From assembly GCF_041261225.1 (NCBI RefSeq), contig NZ_JBGCCN010000003.1, positions 151,785 to 215,784 on the forward strand: a DNA stretch of 64,000 nt, read 5' to 3'. This DNA is from Streptomyces sp. V4I8. GTDB taxonomy: Bacteria > Actinomycetota > Actinomycetes > Streptomycetales > Streptomycetaceae. Positions within the stretch are counted from its first letter, which is position 1. Each line of letters begins with the position of its first letter. Made by a program: the position numbers and the translations under genes. The notes under the pieces were generated by a model that searched no databases, had not been told where the DNA came from, and was given only the letters and a program-made list of their open reading frames with translations. This document shows positions 8,987-19,312 of the stretch, piece by piece.

Positions 8987-11809
8987 TCACCGGCGCTTCC
9001 TGGAGGCTCTGCCGCGGCCCGAGGTGCGGGTGGGGGGCTGGTTCCGCGCACCCGCCAGGGCGGGCGCCTGGTCATCCGTCCGGTGGCCTGGACGAGACCG
9101 CGTCCGCCCGGAGCTCCCCTTGACGGTGGCCTGCGCTCGCTTGGCCAGGACCCGCCTCTTGAGGGCCCGCATCTCCGGCTCGCGCTCCTTCAAGTCGGCG
9201 ACGATCGGCGTGGCGATGAAGATGGAGGAGTACGCGCCGGCCGCGAGGCCGACGAACAGGGACAAGGAGATGTCCTTCAGTGTGCCCGTACCAAGGAACC
9301 CGCCACCGATGAACAGAAGGCCGGCCACCGGGAGCAGGGCGACCACGGTGGTGTTGATGGAGCGGACCAGCGTGCCGTTGATCGACCGATTGGCGATCTC
9401 GCCATAGGTGAACTGGGCCTGTCCGGTGATGTCCTTCGTCTGTTCCTTGAGACTGTCGAAGACAACGACCGTGTCGTACAGCGAGTATCCGAGGATCGTC
9501 AGCAGACCGATCACAGTGCCGGGCGTCGCCTCGAACCCGACCAAGGCATAGATGCCGATCGTGATGGTGATGTCGTGAATGAGAGCGACGAGAGCCGCGA
9601 CCGCCATGCGCCACTCGAACGTGATCGCCAGATAGATCACCACGAGGACCATGAAGATGCCAAGGCCCTGCCAGGCTTTGTTGGCGATCTCTTCGCCCCA
9701 GCTCGGGCCGACCAGGTCTGCTGCCAGCCGCTCCGGGTCGAGGTTGAGGTCCTCGGCCAGTTCCTGCTTGATCTGGTCGGATGAGTCGGTGTCGATGCCG
9801 GCGATCTGGATGCGCAGACTGCCGTTGCCCAGCTTTTGCACGATGGCCTCATGGCCGGAGGCGTCATGCGCGTATTCCTCCGCCTTCGCGACCGACGTGC
9901 TGATCTTTGCCGGCGTCGTGAAGACCGCTCCGCCCTGGAATTCGATGCCCATGTTCAGGCCGCGCACCGCCAAGCCGGCGATGGCCAAGAGGGTGATCAG
10001 GACGGAGAGGCCGTACCAGATCTTGCGCTTGCCTACGAAGTCGTAGCTGATCTCGCCGCGATGCAGCCGAGCACCGAGGCCGCGGAGTCCCGACCCCTGC
10101 TCATCTCTTCTTCGTCCGCCGCGACGGCCGGAGCGGCGCAGTGGCGGCTTGGCGCCCAGGCTCTTCGGGTCGAGACCGGACCACTTGTGGCCATGCGCGA
10201 AGAACGGGCGGCGGGCCAGGCGTGTCATCAACGGCTTGGTGAAGTAGAAGACGACGATCACGTCGAGCAGGGTGGTCAGGCCGAGCGTGAAGGCGAAGCC
10301 CTTCACCTTGCCGACGGTCACGGTGAACAGCACGGCGGCGGCGAGGAACGACACGAAGTCGGAGACCAGGATGGTGCGCCGGGCGCGCGGCCAGGCCCGC
10401 TCGATCGCGGGGTACAGCGAGCGGCCCTCGCGGATCTCGTCCCGGATGCGCTCGAAGTACACAATGAATGAGTCCGCGGTGATCCCGATGGCGACGATGG
10501 CGCCGCAGACGGCCGGCAGGTTCAGTGCGAAACCGATGGCCGGGCCGAGCAGCGACATGATCGCGTAGGTGAGGACGGCGGAGACGGCCAGGGAGGCCAG
10601 GGCCACAACCGACAGGCCTCGGTAGTAGACCAGCAGGTAGATCACGACCAGGGCGAACCCGATGGCGCCGGCGAGCAGTCCGGCGTGCAGCTGCGCACCG
10701 CCGAGGGCGGCGGTCACCGTGGTGACGGTCTCTTCCTTGAACGACAGCGGCAGGGCGCCGTACGACAGCATGTTGGCGAGATTGAGTGCCTCCTGCTGTG
10801 TGAAGCTGCCGGAGATTTCCGCCTGGCCCCCCGCGATGGCCGTCCGCACATACGGGCTGGAGACGACCTGGCCGTCGAGGACGATGCCGAACTGATTCTG
10901 CGGTTGCTGCTTGGTGGCCAGTTCGCCGGTGATGTCGGCGAACTTCTTCGATCCGCTGGAAGTGAAGGTCATCTGGACCTGCCACCCGGCGGCACCTTGG
11001 ATGTCGTAGACCGCTTGGGCCTTCTTCACCTCGGTGCCATCGATGGCAGCCGGACCGAGCAGGTACTTGTACCAGACCTTGTTGATCTCACCGCAGGCCA
11101 GGGTGGGCTCGCCGGGCTTGGCGTGCTCGCCGGCCTTGGCGCGCTCGGCGGACTTGGCGCAGTCCAGGGCCGCGTACCGAGTCCGCATGTCGGATGCCGT
11201 GGTCGAGTCGCCCGTGCGGGCGGAGGGGGTGACCGACGGCTGGGAGCTGTTCCGGTCTGCTGCGCCGGGCCCGCGGTCCCTCGCGGTGCCGGAGGCAGCG
11301 GGAGATGCCTTGTGTCTGGGCGCGGCGCCCACCGACGGGCCCCTGCCTCCTTGGGAGGAGACTCCGCCACGGGGGGACGCGCTCGGTGACGGGCGCGCTG
11401 AGGTGCTGCTGGGCTCGCTGGTCAGGACCGGGCGGAAGTACAGCTTGGCGGTGGTGCCGACCTGTTGCCGGGCCTCCTTGGAGTTCGTGCCCTTGGGGAT
11501 GTTCACGATGATGTGGTCGGTCCCCTGGGTCTGCACCTCCGCCTCGGAGACACCTAAGCCATTGACGCGGCGGTTCATGATGTCGACCGCGGTGTCCATG
11601 TTGGTCTTGTTGATCGCCGACCCCTGGTCGGCTCTTGCCTTGAGCGTGATGCTCGTACCGCCGACAAGGTCGATTCCGAGACGGGGAGTGGTGTTTTCGG
11701 AGGCGAGCATTCCTCCCGTCATCGCCACGAGGGCGATCAGAATGAGGGCAAGCGAGTGCCCTCGCCTTCTCTGCGCGCCCGCTCTCCGGCCCTTCTTAGG
11801 TACTGCCAC
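8987..11809 (-). CDS. secDF: Protein translocase subunits SecD and SecF, fused
   Basis: 940 aa from GTG 11809 (SD GGGAGGGAG). SecD half: first TM near residue 20, LGIDLVGGTSITL (the SecD D1 motif), a Ser/Ala/Pro-rich linker of about 100 residues, the periplasmic P1 fold, then the TM block with GIVLDGQVVSSP, VCGAIVAIGITADSFIVYFERIRDE and YFTKPL. SecF half: MGIEFQGGAVF, then TM4-6 with YSLYDTVVVFDSLKE. SecDF uses the proton gradient to pull secreted proteins through SecYEG. Streptomyces also has separate secD and secF genes; this fused form would be an extra copy. The C-terminal tail is basic and low in complexity. Confidence 0.95.
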   Translation of the reverse strand: MAVPKKGRRAGAQRRRGHSLALILIALVAMTGGMLASENTTPRLGIDLVGGTSITLKARADQGSAINKTNMDTAVDIMNRRVNGLGVSEAEVQTQGTDHIIVNIPKGTNSKEARQQVGTTAKLYFRPVLTSEPSSTSARPSPSASPRGGVSSQGGRGPSVGAAPRHKASPAASGTARDRGPGAADRNSSQPSVTPSARTGDSTTASDMRTRYAALDCAKSAERAKAGEHAKPGEPTLACGEINKVWYKYLLGPAAIDGTEVKKAQAVYDIQGAAGWQVQMTFTSSGSKKFADITGELATKQQPQNQFGIVLDGQVVSSPYVRTAIAGGQAEISGSFTQQEALNLANMLSYGALPLSFKEETVTTVTAALGGAQLHAGLLAGAIGFALVVIYLLVYYRGLSVVALASLAVSAVLTYAIMSLLGPAIGFALNLPAVCGAIVAIGITADSFIVYFERIRDEIREGRSLYPAIERAWPRARRTILVSDFVSFLAAAVLFTVTVGKVKGFAFTLGLTTLLDVIVVFYFTKPLMTRLARRPFFAHGHKWSGLDPKSLGAKPPLRRSGRRGGRRRDEQGSGLRGLGARLHRGEISYDFVGKRKIWYGLSVLITLLAIAGLAVRGLNMGIEFQGGAVFTTPAKISTSVAKAEEYAHDASGHEAIVQKLGNGSLRIQIAGIDTDSSDQIKQELAEDLNLDPERLAADLVGPSWGEEIANKAWQGLGIFMVLVVIYLAITFEWRMAVAALVALIHDITITIGIYALVGFEATPGTVIGLLTILGYSLYDTVVVFDSLKEQTKDITGQAQFTYGEIANRSINGTLVRSINTTVVALLPVAGLLFIGGGFLGTGTLKDISLSLFVGLAAGAYSSIFIATPIVADLKEREPEMRALKRRVLAKRAQATVKGSSGRTRSRPGHRTDDQAPALAGARNQPPTRTSGRGRASRKRR

Positions 11810-12087
11810 CGTTTGTACTCCCTCTCGGGCCGCCCCACGCTTGACGGGCGCGCCGACCATGACCTGGGGCCGCGTTTCGACGACATAACTTGCTCACCCG
11901 CCACCCCGGCGGGCCCTGCCCTGGCCGCTGCCGGTTTGGTCGCGGCCCCGTGTGTGAGAAAGGCGAATTCTGCCCCCCGTTCCCAGGTGCCCGCGGCCCG
12001 AACACCCTTGCCCCAGATTCTCACTGCATGCGGCAGAGCCGTCCGTCGCTCATGCCGAAAGTGGCTCTCACTCTCACCGAAGAGCCT

Positions 12088-12516
12088 TCACTCCCGCTGA
12101 ACCGGGCCGTCCCTCATGACCGAATCCAAACTCCTCTCAAGTGCCCCACCGACGTCCTCTTTTCCTGGGGCGACCAGGGCATACGAGCACCGCAGGAAGC
12201 GTGCGAGGACGGCAGTTCTGAACTGGACAGGAAGTATCTCTCCGGCGGAGTGGAACTCCAGAACCGTGCCCGAGGGACAACACGACCATATGCGGACGCT
12301 CCCGCTTCCAGCGTCCTTGTTCAAGCCCTCCGACAGCAAGTCCCTGGCGAAAACCCACGTCCTCGGCCAGCCTCCCCGGGTCGCCTCGGCGGGCAGGATG
12401 ACCTGGACCGCCAGGGGGTCCGTCGACGAATAGCGGAGGGCGGCCCGGAACGGAACTGGCTTGTCCCGTAAGGCAATGATCCGGACTTCAGCTACCTGCG
12501 TGAAGGTGACGTCCAT
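12088..12516 (-). CDS. SsgA-like protein (SALP), sporulation/cell division regulator
   Basis: 142 aa from ATG 12516, 6 nt after GAGG; SALPs are 130-145 aa. Family features: TFTQVAEVRIIAL, PVPFRAALRYSSTDPLAVQVILPAE, WVFARDLLSEGL, IWSCCPSGTVLEFHSAGEILPV. These proteins are restricted to morphologically complex actinomycetes and guide septum placement or spore-wall remodelling. It lies 280 bp upstream of secDF on the same strand. The exact paralogue (ssgA-ssgG) cannot be told. Confidence 0.85.
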   Translation of the reverse strand: MDVTFTQVAEVRIIALRDKPVPFRAALRYSSTDPLAVQVILPAEATRGGWPRTWVFARDLLSEGLNKDAGSGSVRIWSCCPSGTVLEFHSAGEILPVQFRTAVLARFLRCSYALVAPGKEDVGGALERSLDSVMRDGPVQRE

Positions 12517-14809
12517 GACAAGCCTCTGCATTGTGTTTCGGGGTGAGCCGATACTCCGGTTTCCCCTACGACCCGGCACGACACTGATTCGCTACGCGAG
12601 TTTCAGCCGCCTCTTTTATGAGATGCATCACAGCTCTCCTGCTCAGCGCTACGACAGATCAACCGAACCATCTTTAATGATTAGTTGAACAACATCCCGG
12701 CTGGCTGACCTTACTGGCTGCCCGACAAGCGCGATCACCGGTTACCGTCCCCTACTGACCTATACTCAAACTGCCACAGCTGGGGCAGACTTGCATTCGA
12801 TTCGGCAAAATCCTCCTCCTGGGGAAGCCACCATCTCGACCGCGGGCCACGCTCAACAGCCAGAAAGACGCCGAAAATACCGCCTCGCGATCGGTCCCGC
12901 ACGGCGCGACACGTTGGCCAAATGCCTGGCGAATAGGGCCACTTGAGGAAAGCGGGAAGGCTGGCGATTCCATCGGTCTGCCGTTGGGATACTCGTCCGC
13001 CGAGCCCTGGTGACTGCGCGATGATGCACTTGCCACCCGTGAAGCCAGACCCTACGAACTCACTGGCCGAACGGAAAGACGCGGCCCGGCTCAACCACCG
13101 CCGCCGGCGTGCGCATGCTCGTACCCTGTGCGCGCCCAGCGCGCCGTCGTGGTCGAGGCGACCGCCTTGGAGTGGTTGGGCCTGTCGGTACCGGCTTCGC
13201 GCACGCACCCGGGCTGCGCGGCGTCCGCCGTACCACCTGTGAACGGAGCCGCGTGGCCGGAGAGCGTCTTGGTCCCGCTGTCGGCCGTCTTGACGAGGCG
13301 CCCGGCCGCCGCTGTCCTCACCGCCGCATGCCTGGTGGCAGCCCAGTCCGCGAGGGCGACTGTCCTGGCCGGCTACTGGCTGTAGCTGGCGCTGGCCCCC
13401 CTCGCCGTTTCGCATTCGCTGACTGAGATGGCGCCACACCGCTGAGGCCCGGCGCTGGGACCTGCACTTGAGTTGCGTACCCGTTCAAGCCGTACATGAT
13501 CCGCGCGGCATGGCAGACCGCACTCAGGCCTCCGTCAAGAACCCCCGGCCGAGCCTCGACGGTCTTGAGTTCTCCTACCGCGACTGCCACGACGGATCGG
13601 CGACCGGCTGCAAACGATCTTTCACGAACTGGCGGCTCCCCGACCTCGCCATGGCGCCGGCATCTACTACGTGGTGGGCGTCTACCGCTGCGTGGAGCAC
13701 ACACCGGACGCGCGCGCCGATCCGCGCCGCCGGGCGGACAGCCACAGTCCAGGCAGTAAGGCCCGCCGACTTGCCTCGGCCGCAGCAAGGTCCGCCGCGT
13801 TCTGCCCGACCACGAAGGGTCTACTACGGGCAGAACGCGTGAGCGACCCCAGCCCATTATCACCCAAACCGACCTCAAACCGATAGATTATTCTGCACCG
13901 CGGCAAACAGCTCGACAAGCCGTTTCAGAGCGCCATGCGACAAGGACTGATGGCGTGACACGGCGTCATATCCTCGTCCGCGCAGACTCCGATATGCGGG
14001 ACTGGGCCTGACTACACCCTTTCCTCCGCAGGGTCCCCGTATCCCTCCGACTCTGGAGATACGGGGACCTGGCGGTAGTCACCGCTGTCGTGAGCACTCG
14101 CATGTCAGGGGATACTCCACCGCGCGACGTCCTGACCTGCATAACCCGCAGCGTCACCCGTTCCTGCCCGCGGACACGGCGATGCCCCGGGTCGCTCGGG
14201 AGGCCCGGGGCACCGCTTCTTCGGCCGGTCCGCGACTGGGGAAACGCGCCACCGGCCAATCCAGTATTAAGGCCACACCACGGCGGCGCATTTCAGTCGC
14301 GGCCGTGAGGCAACACAGGATTCAACACTCTCACGTACCCGGCAGCGCAACTGTCTTCCCTCGCGGAGCACATTGCCGATCTACTGAGGCAAGCCGGGAC
14401 TCCCGGACTGCACTGTCCCAGGGAACTCCCCCTCCCAGGGACTGCCGGTGCGCCGCCATGTACGTCCCACTCCCCCTGCGGGACAACACCCTCAAACATG
14501 GCGACGCACCGGCCCGCACAGAGACCACAGGCACCGGAGCCACCTGGGCATTCCAATTGCCGCCCGTCCTTCGGACCACGCCCGCTGTCAGTGCCGGCAG
14601 GGTTGCTCGTTGTTCGGCCCGGTGTTCCGGGTGATCACGACAATGGTGATGCACCGCACATGAGTAGCGAGGCTTTCCCCGTATCAATCGCCCGTCTCAT
14701 CGTGTCGTAAAGCTGCAGGGACCACACCGGTCAAGGCTGAGACAGGAACCGCACTCCCCATGGACCTCCACAAGCAACCCGCCGACGCCCGACTGATCAC
14801 CTTGCGGGC
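12517..14809. other. 2.3-kb region with no convincing gene
   Basis: Open frames here are short, change frame often and show no recognisable domain. The 12690-13040 part is less GC-rich than its surroundings. A plus-strand segment near 13605-13710 reads HELAAPRHGAGIYYVVGVYR and may be an eroded coding remnant. The region probably consists of decayed genes plus the upstream sequences of the divergent SALP and plus-strand genes. Confidence 0.4.
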
Positions 14810-15544
14810 ATGGCGATGACGCGTGGGCAGCAGGCCCGGCAGACGGTCGTGGCCGAGGTTGAACAGACCCTGACGTGCGCGTTCCCGGGGTGCACGCGGC
14901 CGCGGACGCCCAAGGGCCCAGGCACTCCGGGCCGGACTCCCAAGTACTGCAGGGATCCGCACCACAACGCCATGACCGCGTACCAGGCCAGGAAGAACAC
15001 CGCCGCGGGCGCCGCAGACCAGGCGATCAGGGAACTGGAAGAGGCCAGGGCGCGGTTCGAGGCCGAGACCAGGCGGATCACGCGAGACGCACAGGCCGCA
15101 GTCGACCGCGCCCAGACCGAGGCCGAGCGCCGTGTCGCGGAGATACAGCAGCGCCTCCAAGCGGAGCGGGAAAAGGTCCTTGAGGCCAAGGCCGAGGCTG
15201 TACGCAACAGCGAGCATGCCCGTATCGCCGAGGAGCGCGCCCAGTATGCCGAGGCGGCCGCTCGCCGTGCCGCCGACCACGCCGATGCCCACCTCCAGGC
15301 CGCCGAGACCATCCGTCAGGAACTCCATGACGAGCTGCAGCGCGTACGCGAGGATGCCGAGAGCTATCGCAGCCGTGTCCACGGCTTGGAAACCAAGGTA
15401 GATGACCTGCGCGAACAGCTCGACCAGGCCCGTGACAAGGCACGGTCCGCCGAAGATCGGGCCAGAGTCGCCGAGCTCCAGCTGCGGGGCCAGTCAAGCA
15501 AGGCATTGCCGTGGCCGCCCGCGGTTTCCCTCGCGAAGCGGTGA
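14810..15544 (+). CDS. Cys-motif N-terminus plus long coiled coil, plasmid/partition-type hypothetical protein
   Basis: 244 aa. Residues about 20-60 hold a zinc-ribbon-like motif: CAFPGCTRPRTPKGPGTPGR, then KYCRDPHHNAMTAYQAR. From about residue 65 to the end it is one continuous charged coiled coil (ELEEARARFEAETRRI and so on). Proteins of this shape are common on actinobacterial plasmids and integrative elements, and their role is unknown. The coil ends abruptly (SSKALPWPPAVSLAKR), so the C-terminus may be lost. The opposite strand is open too, but only as a shadow of the codon bias. Confidence 0.65.
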   Translation: MAMTRGQQARQTVVAEVEQTLTCAFPGCTRPRTPKGPGTPGRTPKYCRDPHHNAMTAYQARKNTAAGAADQAIRELEEARARFEAETRRITRDAQAAVDRAQTEAERRVAEIQQRLQAEREKVLEAKAEAVRNSEHARIAEERAQYAEAAARRAADHADAHLQAAETIRQELHDELQRVREDAESYRSRVHGLETKVDDLREQLDQARDKARSAEDRARVAELQLRGQSSKALPWPPAVSLAKR

Positions 15545-15893
15545 CTTCCTGGCTGGGCGCCAGCCCCATGAGTCCCTGGTGCGGGGTTCCGCGCAGCCGC
15601 TCCGGCTCGGATCACCAGCAGCGGCGTACTCCCCACACGTGTTCGGCACCGTGCAGGCAGGCGGCCGCAGCGGAGTGAGGCGGGAGGACGGGCCGGGCGG
15701 CGCGGTCGGCGTAGGCCCTCGTACCGAGGGCGTGTTTCCACACGTGGACCATGCGCGTCATCACCTGTCTTCCGGCATGCCATTGAGGTGATTGCGTGGT
15801 GCCGGTCCCGGTCCTGGGTTGAGCTGCCAGGCCGATGGGTTGTCCTTACGCTGCTTCAAAGGACGGGGGCGGGTGGAAGCGGGGAGGTTGGCG
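15545..15893. other. Intergenic region ahead of the aminopeptidase gene
   Basis: About 350 bp with no gene. It contains the ribosome binding site GCGGGGAGG just before the GTG start at 15894. No clear promoter or terminator was identified. Confidence 0.35.
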
Positions 15894-17474
15894 GTGCCAG
15901 AACACGGACGGCCAGTGTCAAGGAGGCTACCGCGGTTATCCCGGGCGGCGGCGAGTGCTGCGGCAGTTCTGCTTCTTGCGCTGGTCAGTGCCTGCGACGC
16001 CGACAAACACGGGGGCAGCCAGGCGGACGGCGTGGGTGAGCTGGCTGCGCAGAAGCCTCACTGGCAGAGCTGTCCCGCTCAGACGGCAGAATCGACCCGG
16101 CCTGCCAATGACACCGAGTGGGAATGCGCCGCGGTGAAGGTGCCAGTGGATTGGTCCGACCCGGGCGGGGAGCGCATGGAACTGGCGCTCATCCGGGCCC
16201 GGGCCTCCGGACCCGGGCACAGAATCGGCTCGCTCATCTTCAACTTCGGTGGTCCAGGTGACCCCGGGGTGACCATGCTGCCGGCGGCCGTGCAGACGTA
16301 TCAGGATTTCGAGGAACTCCGCACCCGCTACGACCTGGTCAGCTTCGACCCCCGGGGTACCGGCAGCAGCCGCCCGGTCCGCTGCCTGGACGACTCCGCC
16401 CGCGACGAGGCTTCCGCCGCTGACAGCACACCCGACACTCCGGCCGAGCAAGCCGCACTCCTGCGCGTGGCACGTGCGACCACCCGGGCCTGCGCCAAGA
16501 ACTCGGGACCGATGCTTGCGCACGTCGGCACCCGCAGCACCGCTCGCGACCTGGACCTGCTGCGCCAGGTCCTCGGCGACGACAGGCTCTCCTATGTGGG
16601 CTTCTCGTACGGCACAGAACTCGGCGCCCTGTACGCCCATCTGTTTCCCGCCCGCGTCGGTCGGATGGTCCTCGACGCCGTCACCAACCCGGCCCAAAAC
16701 CCCGAACAGAGCGCACTCGGACAGGCGAGAGGCTTCCAGCTGGCTCTGCAGAGGTTCATCGCCGACTGCACCGGCAAACAGCCCGCCTGCCCGCTGGGAG
16801 ATGAGCCTGATCAAGCTGAACACAAGATCGGGGCCCTGCTGGACGGACTGGAGCACAAGCCCCTCCCCACAACGGATGGCCGCCCCCTCACCCAGACCCG
16901 CGCGCTCAACGGCGTCATCCAGGCTCTCTACGCGGAAAGCTACTGGCCTCATCTCAGGAGCGGGCTCCAGGCAGCCCTGCGACAGGGCAAGGGGAACATT
17001 CTCCTCGCCCTCTCGGACGCGCTGACGGGGCGCGACCAGCAGGGCCACTACAGCACCACCCAAGCCGCCGCCACCGCCACCCTCTGCGCCGACACCTCCC
17101 ACCGCTACACACTCCGGGACATCACAGACAGCCTGTCCGCCTTCCGCGAAGCCTCACCTGTCTTCGGCCACCACTACGCCTGGACACAGCTGCTGCAATG
17201 CACCGGGTGGCCCACCCGCGGCAGACCCAACGCCCCCGTCACCGCAACGGGTTCCGCTCCCGTCCTCCTCATCTCCACCACCGGCGACCCCGCTACGCCT
17301 CATACCAATCTCGCCTCCATGGCTCGCCAACTCGGCCCGGAGGTGGCCATCCAGATCACCCACCGCGGCAACGGACACACCGCCTACGGCACCAGCTCTT
17401 GCGTCACCGACATCGTCAACAGGTACCTATTGATCGGCACCTCGCCGAAGACTGGCACTACCTGCGACGACTGA
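15894..17474 (+). CDS. Secreted alpha/beta hydrolase, tripeptidyl aminopeptidase type (S33)
   Basis: 526 aa from GTG 15894 (GGGGAGG 6 nt upstream). The N-terminus has an Arg-rich region, a hydrophobic stretch and a lipobox-like LALVSAC with Cys34, so it is probably a lipoprotein. The alpha/beta-hydrolase core has the oxyanion loop NFGGPGDPG, DPRGTGSS, the nucleophile elbow VGFSYGTELG (Ser238), then the acid in STTGDPATPH and the His in RGNGHTAYG, followed by the TAP-like C-terminal domain. These enzymes release tripeptides from extracellular peptides. It is monocistronic. The first IS6 element begins 170 bp downstream. Confidence 0.88.
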   Translation: MPEHGRPVSRRLPRLSRAAASAAAVLLLALVSACDADKHGGSQADGVGELAAQKPHWQSCPAQTAESTRPANDTEWECAAVKVPVDWSDPGGERMELALIRARASGPGHRIGSLIFNFGGPGDPGVTMLPAAVQTYQDFEELRTRYDLVSFDPRGTGSSRPVRCLDDSARDEASAADSTPDTPAEQAALLRVARATTRACAKNSGPMLAHVGTRSTARDLDLLRQVLGDDRLSYVGFSYGTELGALYAHLFPARVGRMVLDAVTNPAQNPEQSALGQARGFQLALQRFIADCTGKQPACPLGDEPDQAEHKIGALLDGLEHKPLPTTDGRPLTQTRALNGVIQALYAESYWPHLRSGLQAALRQGKGNILLALSDALTGRDQQGHYSTTQAAATATLCADTSHRYTLRDITDSLSAFREASPVFGHHYAWTQLLQCTGWPTRGRPNAPVTATGSAPVLLISTTGDPATPHTNLASMARQLGPEVAIQITHRGNGHTAYGTSSCVTDIVNRYLLIGTSPKTGTTCDD

Positions 17475-17643
17475 CTCACTCCCCATGACGGCAGAAAGTA
17501 CTACAATCGCGCGACCGGCAACATCATAGATATAGCCGATTCGCGTCTTATATGCGATGAACGGGAATGGAGAAGCAATTCTTCCGCCTTTCGAGAATGG
17601 TGACATTGCATATGCATAACTGCCGTCGGAGACTCCTCGCCAC

Positions 17644-18022
17644 GGCATTATCAAGTTGGGGGGCGGGGTGCGATGATCTTGGTGGGGATCGTCGTGGGAG
17701 GGGCCTGGCCGTGGAGTCTGAAGCGCCGTCGTACCGGGGGTTCCGGTTCCCGCCGGAGGTGATCGCGCACGCGGTCTGGCTGTACCACCGGTTCAGGCTC
17801 AGCCTTCGTGACGTGGAGGAGCTGCTGTGCGAGCGCGGCATCCAGGTGTCCTATGAGGCGATCCGTCTGTGGTGCGACCGGTTCGGCCCCGCCTACGCCG
17901 CGCGGCTGCGCCGCCGGCAGCCCCGCCCGGGCAACCGGTGGCACCTGGACGAGGTCTTCATCAAGGCCAACGGGAAGATGCGGTACTTGTGGCGTGCGGT
18001 GGACCAAGAAGGCAACGTCCTG
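17644..18022 (+). mobile_element. IS6-family element, 5' half, interrupted at 18022
   Basis: Starts with the terminal repeat GGCATTATCAAGTTG at 17644. The matching end, CAACTTGACAATGGA, is at 33316-33330. The two halves (17644-18022 and 32857-33330) rejoin exactly if one CTG is removed, because an almost identical uninterrupted stretch exists at 31075-31521. No 8-bp target duplication is seen around the outer ends (CTCGCCAC versus TGCGCTGG). Confidence 0.85.
17711..18022 (+). pseudogene. IS6-family transposase, N-terminal half
   Basis: From GTG 17711, the chain reads through the IS6 N-terminus (YRGFRFPPEVIAHAVWLYHR), the zinc-finger/HTH region (LCERGIQVSYEAIRLWC) and the first catalytic Asp (WHLDEVFIKANGK). 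It stops matching at VDQEGNVL, where an IS3 end begins at 18023. The missing C-terminal half (32857-33264) carries the other two catalytic residues. Confidence 0.88.
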
Positions 18023-18072
18023 GGGCCTTCCACCCGAAGGGTGGACACCTGTTTGTTTGTTATGCGGCGAGT

Positions 18073-19312
18073 AGACTGTCGCGGCTAATTTTTGGGATAT
18101 AGGTGGCGCAGTTTGATGCGTGCGTCGTGGGTGGTGAACTGCCAGTCCACCTGACGTTGGTCGGTGTTGGTGGCGTTCTGCCAGGCTGAGAGTTCGGTGT
18201 TGAGTGTGTTGAGGTCGCCGATCCGGCGGTCGAGGCATTGCCTGCTCAGCGCGGCGAGTTCGGTCTCGGCGATGTTGAGCCATGACCCGTGTTTGGGCGT
18301 GTGGTGGATCTCGAGGCGTTGAGTCAGGGCGAATGCCTCTTCTGGTTCGAATGCCTCGTACAGTGAGGCGATGTCGTGGGTGTTGAGGTTGTCCATCACC
18401 AGCACCACGGTCTCGGCTGCTGGGTAGTCCACGCTCAGCAGCTGCTTGACCTGGCCGGCCCAGTCGATCCGGGTCCGCTGGGACAGTGCCTGCACGCGAC
18501 GCCACCCGCGTAAGGGTTCGACCCACACGAAGATGGAGCATGTGCCGCAGCGGATGTACTCGCTGTCCTGGCAGGCGTCGTGGCCAGGTCGGGCCGGGAG
18601 CGGGCCGCGGGCATGGTCGAGGAGTTGGTAGGGCTTCTCGTCCATGCACACCACCGGACGTGCCGGGTCATAGGGCCGGGCATAGACGGCCAGCACGTCT
18701 TCCATCCGGGCCGCGAACTGCGCGTTCGCTCGTGGTGGGATGGTCCAGCACTTCTTCAGGTGAGGACGCAGTTCCGTTTTTTTAAGATCCTCCCGATGGT
18801 GGAGTGGTCCAGATCAGGGATGTCCTCGACCAGCGCGACGTGCTTCTCCAGCAGCCGCAGTGACCACCGTGCATAGCCCTGGGGCGGCTGGGAGCACGCC
18901 ATCGCGATCAGCCGGGCTTCGACCTCACCGGTCACCGGCGAGGGCACCGGCGGCAGGTCGCGCCTCTTCCGTGCGATTGTGGCGTGAACATCGCCGCCGG
19001 TCTCGGTGAAGCGCTTGGCGACCAGCCGCAACGTCTCACCAGAGACGCCAAGCCGGGTCGCGATCATCTCCTTGGAATCCACCTCACCCACCGAGGTGTC
19101 CAGTGCGAGCAACACTCCCGCACGCATGATCATCGAGGCTCCACGAACACCCGTCGTGGTCACCCGGACCAACTCCTCGCGGTCCCGCGCAGTCAACCTG
19201 ACCGGCCACTTCTTCTGCGAACCCATGACAACAGCCCTGTCTGGCAAAGGGGAAGGAATCTGAGGCACCAACCTCCCAACCAGACACACCAGAACTAAGC
19301 AGCGACACACCA
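18073..19312 (-). mobile_element. IS630-family element 1 inside IS3-A
   Basis: Defined by comparison with IS3-B: the sequence GGCGAGT|GTCAGG of IS3-B is split here. The ends carry related TGTCGC..GCT repeats (AGACTGTCGCGGCT and GGTGTGTCGCTGCT). CGAGT occurs at both junctions (18068-18072 and 19313-19317). This is not the TA expected for the family, so the exact ends are uncertain by a few bases. Confidence 0.7.
18085..19226 (-). CDS. IS630-family transposase made by -1 frameshifting
   Basis: OrfA from ATG 19226 (MGSQKKWPVRLTARDREEL) holds the HTH region (IATRLGVSGETLRLVAKRF) and ends at 18756. OrfB, in the -1 frame, holds the DDE core: VCMDEKPYQLLDHARGPLP, VVLVMDNLNTHD, HHTPKHGSWLNIAETELAAL. 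The switch point is TTAAAAAAACGG (about 18776-18787 on the minus strand), an A7 slippery run; slipping one base back after AAA gives KKTELRPHLKK. A 380-aa product is typical for IS630. This copy could be functional. Confidence 0.8.

Noticed and set aside
8867..9784. Plus-strand frame of 305 codons
   Set aside because: Antisense to secDF with typical high-GC shadow composition.
13318..13878. Minus-strand frame of 186 codons in the 12.5-14.8 kb region
   Set aside because: Cys/Arg/Pro-rich, no domain, no start signal; competing frames on the other strand are equally weak.
14684..15382. Leu/Gly-rich minus-strand frame that looks membrane-like
   Set aside because: It is the complement of the charged coiled-coil gene; Glu/Arg codons read backwards give Leu/Ser/Ala.
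15936..17102. 388-codon minus-strand frame
   Set aside because: Antisense of the tripeptidyl aminopeptidase gene, which has full catalytic motifs.
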